From Acanthochlamys bracteata (lineage: Eukaryota; Streptophyta; Magnoliopsida; Pandanales; Velloziaceae): a DNA stretch of 64,000 bases. The position numbers and the translations under genes are program-made. The notes under the pieces are model-generated. The model had not been told where the DNA came from. It searched no databases and saw only the letters and a program-made list of their open reading frames with translations. Each line of letters opens with the position of its first letter. The first letter of the stretch is position 1. The stretch covers positions 992,001-1,056,000 of the forward strand of contig CM034138.1 of assembly GCA_019914995.1 (NCBI GenBank), written 5' to 3'. Shown here piece after piece: positions 1 through 12,792 of the stretch.

Positions 1-3000
1 CATTTGCTTGATTTTAGACTTGTTATTCTTAACTAAAGTATCACTTTGGGCATTTTTCAAGATTTCAGTTAGTATTTCATGATTGCTACCTGTTCTTTCC
101 ACATAGTGTAGCAAAATAGTTCTCCTGTAACAAAATTTTCATTTGACTGATAGACCTGCATTTTACTTGCTGCATGCGACAATGTAATATACGAAATGGA
201 ACCTCAACTTAATTGACACCAAAAAGAGATCCTAGTGAGATTCAATTTCCAATCTTGTTTCCTATGTCATGAAGGCCAGTATGACAGACTTACCATCCAA
301 TCCCAGAATATAATAAGAAAATAACTTACTAAAATGAGCAGCCGATTGTTGGATTGCAAATAGCGATATATTGCGATTCCTGAAGGAAGTGTTGGTGGAA
401 CTTGTCTTGTTCTTATTTGAGCTTCAACAACAGTATCATTAAGTTCACTGCAAAGGAAATTAAAGGAATGAGTATTTAATGAAATTTGACAACCAAATAT
501 ATAAAGAAAAAAGACCAGTGCATAGAGTTTGAAAAGGATAACACTGCAAAGTCAAGAGTAAAATACTTAAGTCATAATAGTTAGAAAATCTGTTATTGAA
601 AAGCCTAAGATTGCAGTTTCTTTAGTTAGAATATATAAGAAGTGCAGATTCCTAAACATACAAAAGACAGAGACCACAAACATGAAAATAAAGGATATAG
701 GAACAAGTTTTAACATGGAGAAGTGGATTTAAGGTCTTAACCGACCAGAACAAATATTGCTAGAGCTCACTGACTCTTCTTAAATATAAGCGCACACACA
801 AAGAGGGAAAGAAAAGTGACTTCAGAGAGAAGTAGGCACTGATCTTGAACAGTCATTGGCATTATTCTTCCTGGACCATCTCCAGCTAGATGATATTATA
901 TGTCCATTTGTCTACAATATGCTATCCACACTAGGAATCAGGCAGGATTTGAAAACTTTTCACAATTCCATTTGATGATGAAAAGTATTGCCACGAGTGT
1001 TGCTGTCTCTATAATAAAAAGAATTTCCAAACATAAAATTGGTACTTGTAATATCTAGACAAATATGAGAGTTTGCACCTTACAAAAGTCTCAGCCCAAT
1101 CTTGTGCTGTGTGTGTTGTAACATGAGCATAGTTATGTCTATGTCGCTTTTCTCGCTCCTCAGGAGACATATTCAATGCATATGCTATAGAGTTAGCAAC
1201 TTCTGTAATATTCCATGGGTTCACAAGCAAAGCACCAGCTCCAAGAGATTGTGCTGCACCTGCAAACTAGATGTAGAAACAAGAATTCAAGAAATAACCA
1301 TCATCATTTGTGTACCCAGAAAATAAGAAAACGTGTGTTCATCAGATTGATGTTTAAAGTTCTCAATATATTCACGTATGTATGTTACGAAATTGACGTA
1401 GTTTCTGCTAACATGAAGTCTCTTATTAAGGACATGTCTGTTTCCAGAAAAATATCTGCATGCAAGATTGATGCTTCTAAAGAAAGGAGGATCTTAAATG
1501 GGAAACAATTTGGTAGTTGCAACAAGATTAGCACAAATGGCTTTTCTTGAGCTTTCTTCCCTTCAAGAATATGCATATTGAAGTGTAGTGCCACTAATGT
1601 AAAGTGAAATTTGGAAGTTTTCTCAAGGAAACAAGGTAAAAAGGAGCCAGGCATAAGCCTCAACCTTCACATCCAAAAATATTATTAAAATAAAAAATAA
1701 AATACAATAAAAAGCTCCAAATTCCTAGTATGTTATAAAGCTAATACTCAAGAACTATATTTTCTTTGTGATTTGGGCTAACCACGATAACACTTAAATG
1801 AGCTGGGTCATACTCCTGGAATTCAGTATTGCATCACAGCTTTAGCAAATTGGTTGCAAAAATTTAATAGCTTCTATGGCACATCCATCTTAAACTTTTA
1901 AAATACTCATCTGATGTGAAGTTGTTTAAAAGTTAAAAGCATGCATACTGCAAACATGGCAAGTTTATTAGAAGAAACTTTTATGACACTCACTTCACTT
2001 AGAATGAGAACTCCCTTCTTCGCATTTTGGCATGCAACAAATTCATAGCTAACCAGATTCATTCCATCTCGCAGGGATGTTACAAGAGCCACATCTACAA
2101 AAGAAATAGGAGGTTTAAGCAACTCAAATGCAAGATTTAGCATTTAGTATAAATTCTAAAATAGCAATAAGAGGCAAATATAAAGTATCATCCAATCTCC
2201 TATGTATTAAAAGTTGAATAGCATCCAATTCGAAACTAAGAACTCCTATTCCAAAAAAGGTGTCTAATTTGATTGAGCCCAAGAGTCACCAGATCAGAAA
2301 CAGAACCGTCCAAAAGAAGGAATTGTTATTTTGACAAAATTTCTCCGACTTACATAACCTTGAAAAGTTATGCTAAGTTGAAGTGACTCGCATAACCTTC
2401 ATGTGCTTAGATTTCCCATCTACAATTAATGGTGTACACATTTCCAGAAACAGCACATCTTCCTGTTCAAAATGGAATCTATCCAATCACCTGTTCAGTT
2501 GTGTGGCTGGATCTATGAGAAAAGATGAGTCACAAGCAGTAATAAATGGACAAGGCTGCTACCTAAAAGTAAGCTTTCATCCTTTCCAACACTGCTAGAG
2601 GAACATCTCAGGAGGAAATCATTCTGGAATTTCAGCCTTCTTCACAAAACTAAGGAGAATGAAGGGCTCTCCATAAACATCACCCAGAAATTGCAGAGAA
2701 ATAGGCAAAAATCAAACAATTAATTTTGACTAAAGTACAAATGCTCTCATTGTCCATTAATGGAACTAATGAGAGCCCATACATCAGTCTATCTAATCCA
2801 CAAAATTCAAATAAGAGTAGGCAGCTAATAGAAGCATATCATATGATTTTACAAAAGACAGCATATGCATGTAGACAGCGTCAAACTCACAAGATAATGA
2901 AAATGTACGAGACACTTATCATGATGATAGAAAAAAGAGCGATGGATTAGTATTAGTACCTGTGACTGCATAGAGAGCACATAATGCATGAAAGTCAAGA

Positions 3001-6000
3001 GAGCGGTCCTGCAGTACGAAAAAGATAGAGAAAATGCATTCCTTTATTTATGATGCAAGAGAGAGCAAATGAACTTCACATGTAAAAACAAATGCATGAG
3101 ACTAGAATAATCAACCAATAACTGATTCCTTCTGTGACTATGCATGAGAGACATAGACATTATGCTTGTATCAACTTGTTAATTGGCTAACCTTATCAGT
3201 CTACAATCATTAGTACTTATACTCTCCAGTACTACTGTCTGCATAGAGTGTGCTTTCTCAATTCAACATTTGATCTGTTCGAACGCAGTGTTGGAACAGA
3301 GTGCTACTGGTTTGTTCTCACGAGTTATGCTTGTCAACCATTTATTAGAAAAGCTAGTAGGAAATACTAATGTCAAGTAAAATATAAAGAAATGGTACAG
3401 CCAGTTTTGCATTATGGAGTGGCGGTACAAGATTGCCAAAACATGCTGGCAAATTTTTGGAGGTAACATCATAGGCTAGGATCTAAGGAATTATGAGCAC
3501 TTTGAACCAAGTTAACAAAAGTTATGATGCTATTTCCAAGCAATGTCGTAGGGGTTGGGCAATCAAACACCTAGATAAATGACTCAAACTTTCACTATTT
3601 ATGTATCTTGGCTGGACTTCAGGGCCATGAAATAGAAAAAACAAACTAAGCAAGTTCAGAGACAGACCAAATGATGAATAGGAACAGCAGTTAGCGTTCC
3701 AAATCGGCCATTTATGCATCCCACAATCTCATGAACCTGACTGGTGAGTCTTTGATCTATTAATCAAAAACAAATCAGCTACTTCAATGCTCATAATAGA
3801 AGATACATGGGAAAAAGAAAAACCAAAGGCCCGCAATCACAAGAAAAACCAGAGGATATACATTCAGGAACATCTGTTCGTGTTGGTACGGCAATTTGTA
3901 ACAACACCACTTTATCACGCCAAGATGGATTTTCCTCTAGGAACTTTTCAAAAGCCAAAATCTTCTGTGGAATACCTTTGATCATATCAAGACGATCAAC
4001 ACCTAACATCACCTACAGCACAACATAAGTTCAAAATATAAAAGAACGGAGACTTACATGATAAAGAATTATTAACACTTACTATCACCTACAAGCATGA
4101 CAAAAAATCATAAAGAAAAGGAGCCTTTCATGGTAAAAAGAAACTTAACCATGAAACAATGTGACCATTTACATGATTTTATAAATAAAAAGGCCATTAA
4201 ATGAAAAGCAAACAAGAACATCACAATCATAAGAAAATTTCTTTAGAATGTGATTTCTGCTGAAATTTGGATATTTTAGCAATCTGTGATAAAAACAAAA
4301 AAAATTCTTTTACCTTACGGCCAGCAAACCTATGTTTCAACTCATTAATATGCTCCTTAACTGTTGGAAGTTCAAGTGCTCTTTGAAACCGATCAGCATC
4401 TATCCCGATAGGAAACTGAATTCCAAGAAAAAGAGCATACATTTGAGCAAAAGTATAAAGGAGATCAACAGTAAAGATGAGGATTAAATAATCATAACAT
4501 AAATAATATCTCAAAAGGAATATCTATGACATAAATAAAGCATAACATAGTTAATTCAACCCCTGAAAACTTAAATTTACACAAAGTCAAGTCGATGAAA
4601 GATAAAAGAAGATAAACCCACTGCTGCTACTCGAGTGAGCCTTCCTTGATCCTCCACCCCTTCTGGTGTTCCCTCCAGTCCAAGTATGCGGGTGCAAGCA
4701 CTAACAAAATGCCTTGCATAATCATATGTGTGAAAACTGGAAAAATCAACTAAGAGTAAGACTACTATAGAATCTATAAGTTTTATGAAAGCAGCTGGAA
4801 CTATACAAATGGGAGAATAAAAAAAGGGTAATTGCATGAAGTATAACAATCATATCAATGTTTTATTCGAGAGAAATCAGGCACATCTGGTGTAACTTCC
4901 TTGTGGAAGTTAATAAAAAATAGAAACTTCTAAGAAACAAATCTACATAGAACTGATTTCTTCCTAATCAATATAAAGTACAAGTGAACGAACCCATAAT
5001 AACTGACTATTATAGCCATTGCACCAACTAATGATGAAATCTTTACTTCTAGGACCAAACATAGAAAGATTTCAACAACCGGAAGCATTATGCAAATTAA
5101 AGATGTGATCTTCAAGGTGCAAGTTCAGTTCACTCTTCGTTGCCGGCCAACAGCAAAAACTGTAAGTAATCCCCTCCTAAAAGCCTGAATATGGACCTTA
5201 AAATTCCCTATTCATGAGTAATATATTGGCCTACTATAATTAGTTACATTAGACTTATTTTATATATAAAGGGAATCTATCATGAAAGCAAAAACCTTGT
5301 GGCTCATAGTGGAAACAAACTGAGGTTAGTACCTATATTGCTTGATCCTCCGTAATGACATACGGCACTACCTTTATCATTGCCTATCAAGCAACAGTTA
5401 TTAACAAGACCATGAAAGCAATGCATTATGGAATACTAGGTAGGGATAAAAGGAAACTACTTCCTATTACAATAGAAATTTGGGGAAAGTATCAATTGGC
5501 AGAATATAATCACGTTAGTTCATGATAAAGAGGATGCTAAGTGGGGTAAGAGAAGATTCGAAAATATGTAGTGATAAGAAATTCACGACTTGGAGAAGGT
5601 GGGAATAGTTGCTCAAAAGGCATATTACACTAAGCGTGCTAACTACAAAGCGAGCAGACTTCGTGCTTTAGAGGCTAACAACTTCTCTGTAAATAATTTG
5701 AAGAATAATATACGTAATGTTTATTGTAAAGTATTGCCTTCAATATGTGACAAGAATTATTTGAAAAGCAAATTCTTATAACAATTTTTTTTAAAATAAA
5801 AAAATAATAATAATAGAAAGAAAGAAAGAAAAGAGCAAGTTCTATCCAATGAAATTACACAAGTTGCTTAAGGAATCGGAATAACTTCTTACCCAACTAA
5901 ATCAGCCGCCAGAACAGATCTCAACAGTTCTGATCGAGAAGGCAATGTTCTGTGGATTTCAGAGGAGGGGAAAGGCGTATGAAGGAACCATCCAACCTTC

Positions 6001-7095
6001 ATCTTGCTATTATACTCCTTAAGGCACTTTGGAAGAAACATCAAGTGATAATCATGGCACCACACTACATCACCTTCTTCATAGTGCTTGTTTACCACAT
6101 CAGCGAACATTTGGTTTGCTCTCTTGTAAGCATCAAACTGCGATTGGAAGCTTCTAGTTGTCGCCAGCCTGTCTTCTTGGGGAAGACCAAGGTAGTGAAA
6201 CAGAGGCCACAGTATATTGTTGCAATAGCCATTGTAATATTGATGAACGATCTCTTCATCCAAGAAAACAGGTATACATCTCTGTTCAGGAGCATAACGT
6301 CAAAAATCAAACTACATAATTGACCTCAACAATTAAAAAGAAAATCAGGAAGAAATTTTGAAACCTTCTCAGCCAATGCCTTGGTGAGAGCTTTCTGTCC
6401 AACTTCATCTGGAACATTAACACCGGCCCACCCAATCCATCTAGCGTCCACATCCTTCACACCTACGTGATACAACAACAAGCATCTTTACTATCCCCAG
6501 ATTTCTATTTTTTAAACCAAACTCACCACTGTCAAAATGTAATTTCAAAGGCTTCCAACACTATGGTTCGCGGTCTCATTTTCCTTACCTTTTTTAAATA
6601 CGCGAGAAGCAATAGCAACTAATAAACAAAGGAAAAAAAAGTGGTAGTTGATAGGTTACCGAGTAGAGCACTAACGAGACCGCCGGCGCTGATCTCAAGA
6701 GACCAGGAATCCTCGCCGCGTCTTACAGCAGAAACGGGTAACCGGTTTGCTACAACAAGCAGCCTCTGCTTAAAAGGGGTAGCCCGATCGACGGCGGTGG
6801 TGGCGCCGCCAATAGAGTTCCCATAAGCACCGGAATCGACGGGCCCCGAATGATCCGGCGAGGCATCACCTGACCCCACATCATCGGGGAAGGAACCGGT
6901 AGCATTAGATCGAGTGGATTTGCGGAGCTCGCGTTCGCGCAGAAGACGCTCGACACGTGTTGGGTTCCGACCGCCGCCGCATTTCTTGTGCTCCCCCACC
7001 GTTAACACGCCGTTAGAAGATGGAGAAGAGTAAGGCTGGTGCTGTTGTTGTTGGTGGTGCTGCATCGTTGTTGCGCTCCTGCATTGCATCAGCAT
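1..7095 (-). CDS. TPS1: Trehalose-6-phosphate synthase, class I (TPS1-like), 5' part, 11 exons
   Basis: Makes trehalose-6-phosphate from UDP-glucose and glucose-6-phosphate, a sugar-status signal in plant cells. Exons on the minus strand: 7095-6660, 6462-6365, 6281-5889 (last bases about 5888), 4736-4622, 4415-4314, 4012-3862, 3756-3668, 3008-2960, 2094-1994, 1266-1079, 447-330; all phases join. The gene then enters an intron and leaves the window, so the C-terminal phosphatase-like domain is not seen. The N-terminal extension has the TPS1-type LLRERELR motif, then [34 protein letters not shown], the substrate-binding [11 protein letters not shown], and [14 protein letters not shown], so the synthase site looks intact and class I rather than class II. 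ATGs at 7095 and 7065 are both possible: a TATA-like stretch lies only 25 bp upstream of the first, and a splice acceptor before 7078 would make 7065 the start. The gene's identity is near certain; the exact start is not. Confidence 0.95.
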
Positions 7096-8190
7096 ATTGA
7101 GCGAGAAGGTTTGGGGGGTTTATATAGTGAGCAGCAGCACACGCGACAAGAAAATAAATAAAATAAAACAAAATGAATGAATGAAACGAATTGGTATGAG
7201 AGACGAGTGGGAGAAAGAATAGCTGGCTTGCTATAAGAATAATATTACATATTTTAATGAGTTTATTATTATTGCTGTTAATTATTAAGACTGTAGTAGT
7301 ACTTCGCTGGGCCATTAGTCCACACCTCGTACTATTAATTATTATAATTATTGTGTCAATATATGGATGTAAGTGGTGAACAGGTTAAAAGAATCGAGAC
7401 CAGTTTCGTTAAGATGACATAACTGAAAAGAATCATGTAAAGTACAATTTGAGGGTTTTGGAAAATGATTAAATTGCTGAGGGAAAAAATAAAAGGGATT
7501 GAAAGCGAAAGTGGTCCAAAGGGAGACGGTGTTGTATGCTTCGAGACCAACAAGTTCCGATTGAAACTCCTGGTCATCAGACATCCACCACCATCCAAAC
7601 ATACTCATACATATCCATCTATCTATCTACGTTTATATATACGCGTGACCAAACTAAATCCATAAGCCAAAAAAATTTCTTTTTAAATAAATTGGTAAGA
7701 GATTTTAGGTAAGAAAAACCAAGATAAAAGAAAATGTACCTAAGTTAAGAGAAGCATATATGCAAAAACAAGTGGTGATCAGTCGATATCCATGTCAAAA
7801 TCGCTAGCTAGTTGTTGTAGAAAGATCATAAGAGAGAAGACGGCTGTCAATGGAGAGGAGGGGGTTCAACGTTACGTTGATATCTGACAGATTCATACAC
7901 AGAGAGACACGAGAATCACGAGAGCTAACTGGCTAGCTAGCTGTATATAGATTAATGTGGAGGAGGCAGAGAGTTCAAAAGTGAACCTTTTTCTGATTCC
8001 CTGTCGGAGAGAAAAAGAAAGGTAAAGCTGCAAGTCCCCTGACCTGCCTCTCACCTGCATGCGGTTGATCGACCGGTATCTCCAACTTGTGCCAAGCTGC
8101 TGGTGTTCGATGCGGGTAGATTGATGGTTGCGGTGGTCGCCGATCGATCTCACAAGCTAGGATCACGATCACCGACTGATCAGAAACATT

Positions 8191-8216
8191 TGTGTGCGCG
8201 TGTGTGTGTGTGTGTT
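8191..8216. repeat. TG/CA microsatellite
   Basis: A short dinucleotide run, interrupted once by a CGCG step, lies within the inferred TPS1 leader. It is likely to vary in length between individuals. Confidence 0.8.
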
Positions 8217-8238
8217 GGAGAGTTATAGCTAGACAACT

Positions 8239-8328
8239 CTATGAATAGAAGGTTAAGCAGGAGAAGAAGAAGAGAAGTTGGAACCAGGCTGGCGAAGAAA
8301 GGCAACACTGGGCAAGAGCAGCGGCCAT
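8239..8328 (-). CDS. Possible upstream ORF (29 aa) in the TPS1 leader
   Basis: A 29-residue frame with a good start context (GCATGGCC) lies inside the inferred TPS1 leader. It begins MAAALAQCC and ends in a Phe/Leu-rich stretch. If the leader is transcribed, this would be an upstream ORF able to reduce TPS1 translation. There is no sequence family to support it, and it may be chance in a leader of this length. Confidence 0.25.
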   Translation of the reverse strand: MAAALAQCCLSSPAWFQLLFFFSCLTFYS

Positions 8329-8350
8329 GCAAAACCAGCACCAGCGCACC

Positions 8351-11300
8351 AGCAAGATGAATAATACAGCAAACAGCAATATATATACGCGCACACTACA
8401 GAAAAACAAACAACTCAGTGCTTCCCTGTGATTGCGCGCACTATCCCCTAAGGGCCCTAGCATTATTATTGAATTTATATTAACAACATTCATAAATAAT
8501 ATCAAAATTAAATTACTGCACTGTCACATCTATGATGTGATCGCTCCACGTATAATCTTGTGATAACCACATGGCTAATCTTTATTTAATTAGCTCTTTA
8601 ATTTATTCTTTGTTCTTCAAAGTCAACTAGTCAAAGATATTCTATTTGGTTAGAATTATAAAAACAGAAAAAAAGACATTAATATTGTGTTATTTTAATG
8701 AACCGGTTAAAAAGTGTCATACTAGTTAAATAGAAGCTTGTTTTCTTAACTGCTAAGATTGATTATATTTTCCGGAATCTGGCATCTTAATCTAATATCA
8801 AGGATATATTTGGAGAGCTTTCTCTCCAAACTTTTTATTCTATATTTTTTAATAAAATTTTTTAAATAGTTTATGAAATTTTTTTTAAAATTTTAAAATA
8901 TAAAAAAATTTTATGTCATAAAATTTTATTATTAATTATTTTTATTTTATTTTTAAAATAATAAAAAATAAAACTTATTTTAAAAAATTTCTAAAATATT
9001 TTTTATTTTTAAAAAACTTTTTTCTAATAATTATTTCCACACATTCCCAAATTTATGGTAGAAAGTTTGAGATGTAACATGTATGACAATAACCACCTAA
9101 TATCAAGGAGAAGGGTTGCAACTTATTTTGATTTGGCCATAAGGCAAACAAGAAAAAGTTTTTAGACTATCGTTATACTGTCTATATTACTTGATCATGA
9201 CCTCGATCAATAATATCTCTTTCTAAAAAAATCATAAAAAACTATTTATCCTATGAATTGTAAGCACTCAATTAAGGGCGACAATAGACGATGAGTAATC
9301 AAATCCTTTCGTGGAAAAAGTACTTCACAAATACTGATCATGATGCCCTTGAGAATGTTCAACTAATACGAAATTAATTGTGAGATTTTTTTTGGAACAT
9401 TCATGTCTTGTAATATTCATCGAATTTTTATTCATCTTTCAGTTGAAGTTAAAAATCGATATCTCTGTCGAAGAAGAAGATTGCTACTGCACAAAGATAA
9501 GCTCAAACCAAATTAACGTGTGTACAATAACAAACCTGCTTCACCACCCTCTGTCTTAATCGCAACCTTGAAAGTGAAAGATAAAGCAAGTTACTACTAT
9601 CTTTCATTCGTGAATCGATTGAATTCTTATCGAAAATGATTCTTATTTGGATAATCGTGGGAAAAACATGAACTTTTAGTTCCATCCATTAAGCAAGTGC
9701 TCGTATAGTATGAAATAGCTTTTTCTGGAAGGTCTTGTGATGCGTTTATACCCAGGTGTTTAATACGACCATATTCATTCATCAGTACACAGATCATTCA
9801 TTCATAGCTGAAATGGTTTCCGTTAAACTTCTACGTATATGTGTATATAACAAAAGATTAGAAAAGTTTCTTTATCATGTCAAACACAAATACACAAAAA
9901 TTTTCCAATACAATGGTACTAAAATACCCAAATCCAATTCACTGCTTGTAATCCAAATGCACGTAGTACTTGTAAGAGATGTAAAGATCCCAAGAAAGAT
10001 TTGGAGCTCTTCCGTAACACGTGCTAGTCACCGGCACATGACCGAAAGTGTATATTGATATCTCCACTTAGTTTTAATTCTGCTCTCGCGAGAGTGCAGA
10101 ATTAGAGAAGGAAGAGGTGGGCACTCATTGCAGGAGTAAGGTACCAAGTTGCAAAAGAATAAAGCATGAAATTCTGCATCTCTTGTTTCCTGCAACCACA
10201 AGATCTTCTTCTTTTGCTAAAGTGGGGAAAAGAAAAGCTAAGCTGGCTAGAAGTGATGATTTTCATCTCTTGCGTACGTGTGTGACTGTGTGGACCTTAC
10301 AGAAGAGAACATAGTTACTTGTAAAAGTTCTATCTTTTTGCATGTGCTGCATGAAATTTAAAATATTCATCTCTCTTTTTGCTTGCTTTCTTATGTTGGA
10401 TTAGATGCCGATAAAGGCTTGCTGTTGGCATAGCTAGCAAAGTGGCCGGCTATCCCGAGCTAATGAACTAGTTACGGAATGTTTGGAATACTTTCATAAA
10501 ATATCTTTGTTAAATAAAAGGTATTTTATTAATTTTAAAATAATTTTTTGATATAAAAATAATAAAAATAAAATAAACTAAAATAAACTTTTATTATGTA
10601 GAAATTTTTATAATTTTATTAAAAAATAATTAAAAATTAAAAATTAAAATAAAATTATACCCAACTCGCAGTCCTTATGAAATAATAAATAGTTACGTAA
10701 ATATCTCATTAAATTGACGTTTTAAAAGTATTTATAAATTAAACAATTTCAGAATAAAAAATTTATTAATTTTTTAAAACAAATTTAATTTTTATCTAAA
10801 AATAAAATAAATATTATATATAGTTACAATCTAAATATTTTAATATATTAAAATTATAAAAAATATAAAAAATGTGAAATATTTATTTAAGATGATAAAA
10901 ATTATACAAAGTAGTGCCGGCCGTATGGCCATTTTGAACCAATTCATGTCTACATGCATGCAGTTCTTCGGAGACATGGATGTATGACTAAATTTATTAT
11001 TTTTTAACTTAAATTTTTTATTTTTAGTAAAATTTTAAAAAATATTTTATACATTTTTAAAACTTTAGTAACTATAAAAAAATTTTATGTCGAAATTTAT
11101 TATTTTATTATTATTATTTTATATAAAAAAATAGTATTAAAATCTTTTTTTAAATATTTTTTTAGAATTTTTTTCAATAAAAACTTTTAAACATCAATTT
11201 AGTCCTAAAAGCTTAGCAATATTGTTCGCTATTCGTAGGTCTGTGTGTCTGAAATCTCCGGCTTCAATTCTTAGAACTTATTAGCTATCCGATCAAGATT

Positions 11301-11663
11301 TCATATTATAAGATTCGATTCGGTTCAATTGGTCCACAATTCAAACGCAATTAATATCTATGACATCACACACCGTTAAAAATGACCTAATGATACACGT
11401 TAAATATCACTAGCAAGTTCTTAGCAGCTGTTAACAATAATTTGGTCACGGTTAATGTGATGGTTCGGAGTTCTAGCAGCTTATTTGTTAAAGAACTAAA
11501 CAGGGCTACTATTTTGGGCCGCTAACAATTAAACCCATTATCAATCTCATATTTACAAGATCATGCTCCTATATTTATTTTTGTCTAAATTAGACTACTA
11601 ATATAGTACTAGTTATTAGCAAATTTAGCATCTGTCTAATAACACCACCAACACTAACGACTA
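8351..11663. other. Intergenic, AT-rich, no gene seen
   Basis: Divergent interval between TPS1 (-) and the unnamed gene at 11664 (+). It holds several very AT-rich blocks (about 8810-9050, 10480-10900 and 10990-11200) with GTTTGGA-like edges that resemble the small transposons elsewhere in the window but are too degraded to bound. A 28-bp imperfect palindrome lies at 10076-10103. Open frames here are short and match no family. Confidence 0.6.
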
Positions 11664-12792
11664 ATGGCGCGAGCGAAAACCTTGACTACAGCACTCCTCG
11701 TCTTCCTTCTCTTCCTATCGCCGCCGGCTACGCCACCGCCGTGCGCCGCTGCTATCCAGATAGGCCAATGGCCAGCTCTACTTTCTTTATCACGTTCTCT
11801 CATGTCCAGAGTAGCTAACGCACGTGCAGCTCGCGGCGATCGCTATGGCGCCGAGCGGGCCCGTAAGATCGCCGCTAACCTTCGTCTTTTCGGCCGCGGT
11901 GGCGCTTCGTTTGTGATAACTGCTACTTGGGATTTTGTTTGGAACTACGGTTGGCGAGGCGGGATAGGTTTCAGAGAAGCTTTTGAAGTCTCCGGCGCCG
12001 CTGCGGAGCTGCTGGCTGCGCTTGGGGAAGCTGCGCGGCTTGATTCTGTTACGGAGAGAGCTGCTTGGACGGTGCAGAATAGATCTCGATTGATCTCTAA
12101 GGCAAATAAGCTTTTTCGTGCTCTGCTCCGCACCTTCTCTCGATCTGTAAGTTGGATTCAGAAAGTTTGTCTTTTGTAGGGCAAGATAATATTACTAATA
12201 GTAATGTTTTTCTGGATTTTGATGTTGATTTTGGTTTTGAATTGAACGGAAATGGTAACATTTTTTGCAGTACAAGATGAAGAAAATAAGAAAGTAAGTT
12301 TTTGCTTGTAATGTAGGTGTTTGTTAATCAAAATTCAGAGGCATCTAAGGTTCCTAATTCTAAAATGACCACAGAAATGGTATGAGATCCAATGCTTGTA
12401 TGGGCCATTACATCTGCATCCTGATAAAAAAGCGTCATCAGAATTTTGTTTCAAGAATCATGCTTTTCCAAATTGCAGTACTTGGAGATTCTTATTTATG
12501 ATAAAAGTATATTAAAATCCTTGTCATGAACTACTAAAGCAGCTATAATACTCTGTTCTAAAAAACCTGAAGTCTACCAAAAAAGGCAGCTATTGTGCAG
12601 ATTTAGGTAATCTGATCTTAGTAATATGCACAGGGACCACTGAGAGAGGCAGTGCTGGCGATCCAGAAAGAGGTTGTGGATGGGGAGCTGCTGAAGGACT
12701 GCTTGGAGGTTGGTGCAGGTGATTTGGAGGGAGTAGTTCGGATTGCCAAGCAAATGTTTTCCTCCAGGATTGATAGGGATGAAGAACTATAA
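11664..12792 (+). CDS. Plant protein of unknown function with signal peptide, two exons
   Basis: Exons 11664-12146 and 12634-12792 join in phase (TCT before the GTAAGT donor; acceptor CAG before GGACCACTG) to give 213 residues. Residues 1-30 are a clear signal peptide or membrane anchor (TALLVFLLFLSPPA, then CAAA). The mature part begins QIGQWPALLSLSRSL and is rich in Ala and Arg, with an aromatic patch (TWDFVWNYGWRGG) near residue 95 and predicted helices after it. The second exon encodes an acidic, Leu/Val-rich helix (REAVLAIQKEVVDG) ending MFSSRIDRDEEL. Exon 1 is strongly GC-biased compared with its flanks, as expected for a real coding exon. I do not recognise the family; a secretory-pathway or organelle protein is the most I would say. 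Confidence 0.75.

Larger units (their letters stand above)
8055..8350 (-). promoter_or_regulatory. Probable 5' leader exon of the TPS1 gene
   Basis: On the minus strand a TATATATA stretch at about 8381-8390 is followed by pyrimidine-rich, moderately GC-rich sequence unlike the AT-rich DNA around it. It ends in a strong donor (CAG then GTGAGAGG) at 8055/8054. A matching acceptor (GCAATGCAG) precedes 7078, just upstream of the second candidate TPS1 start. As I recall, plant TPS1 genes have an intron in the 5' leader, which fits. The transcription start and the intron are inferred. Confidence 0.35.
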
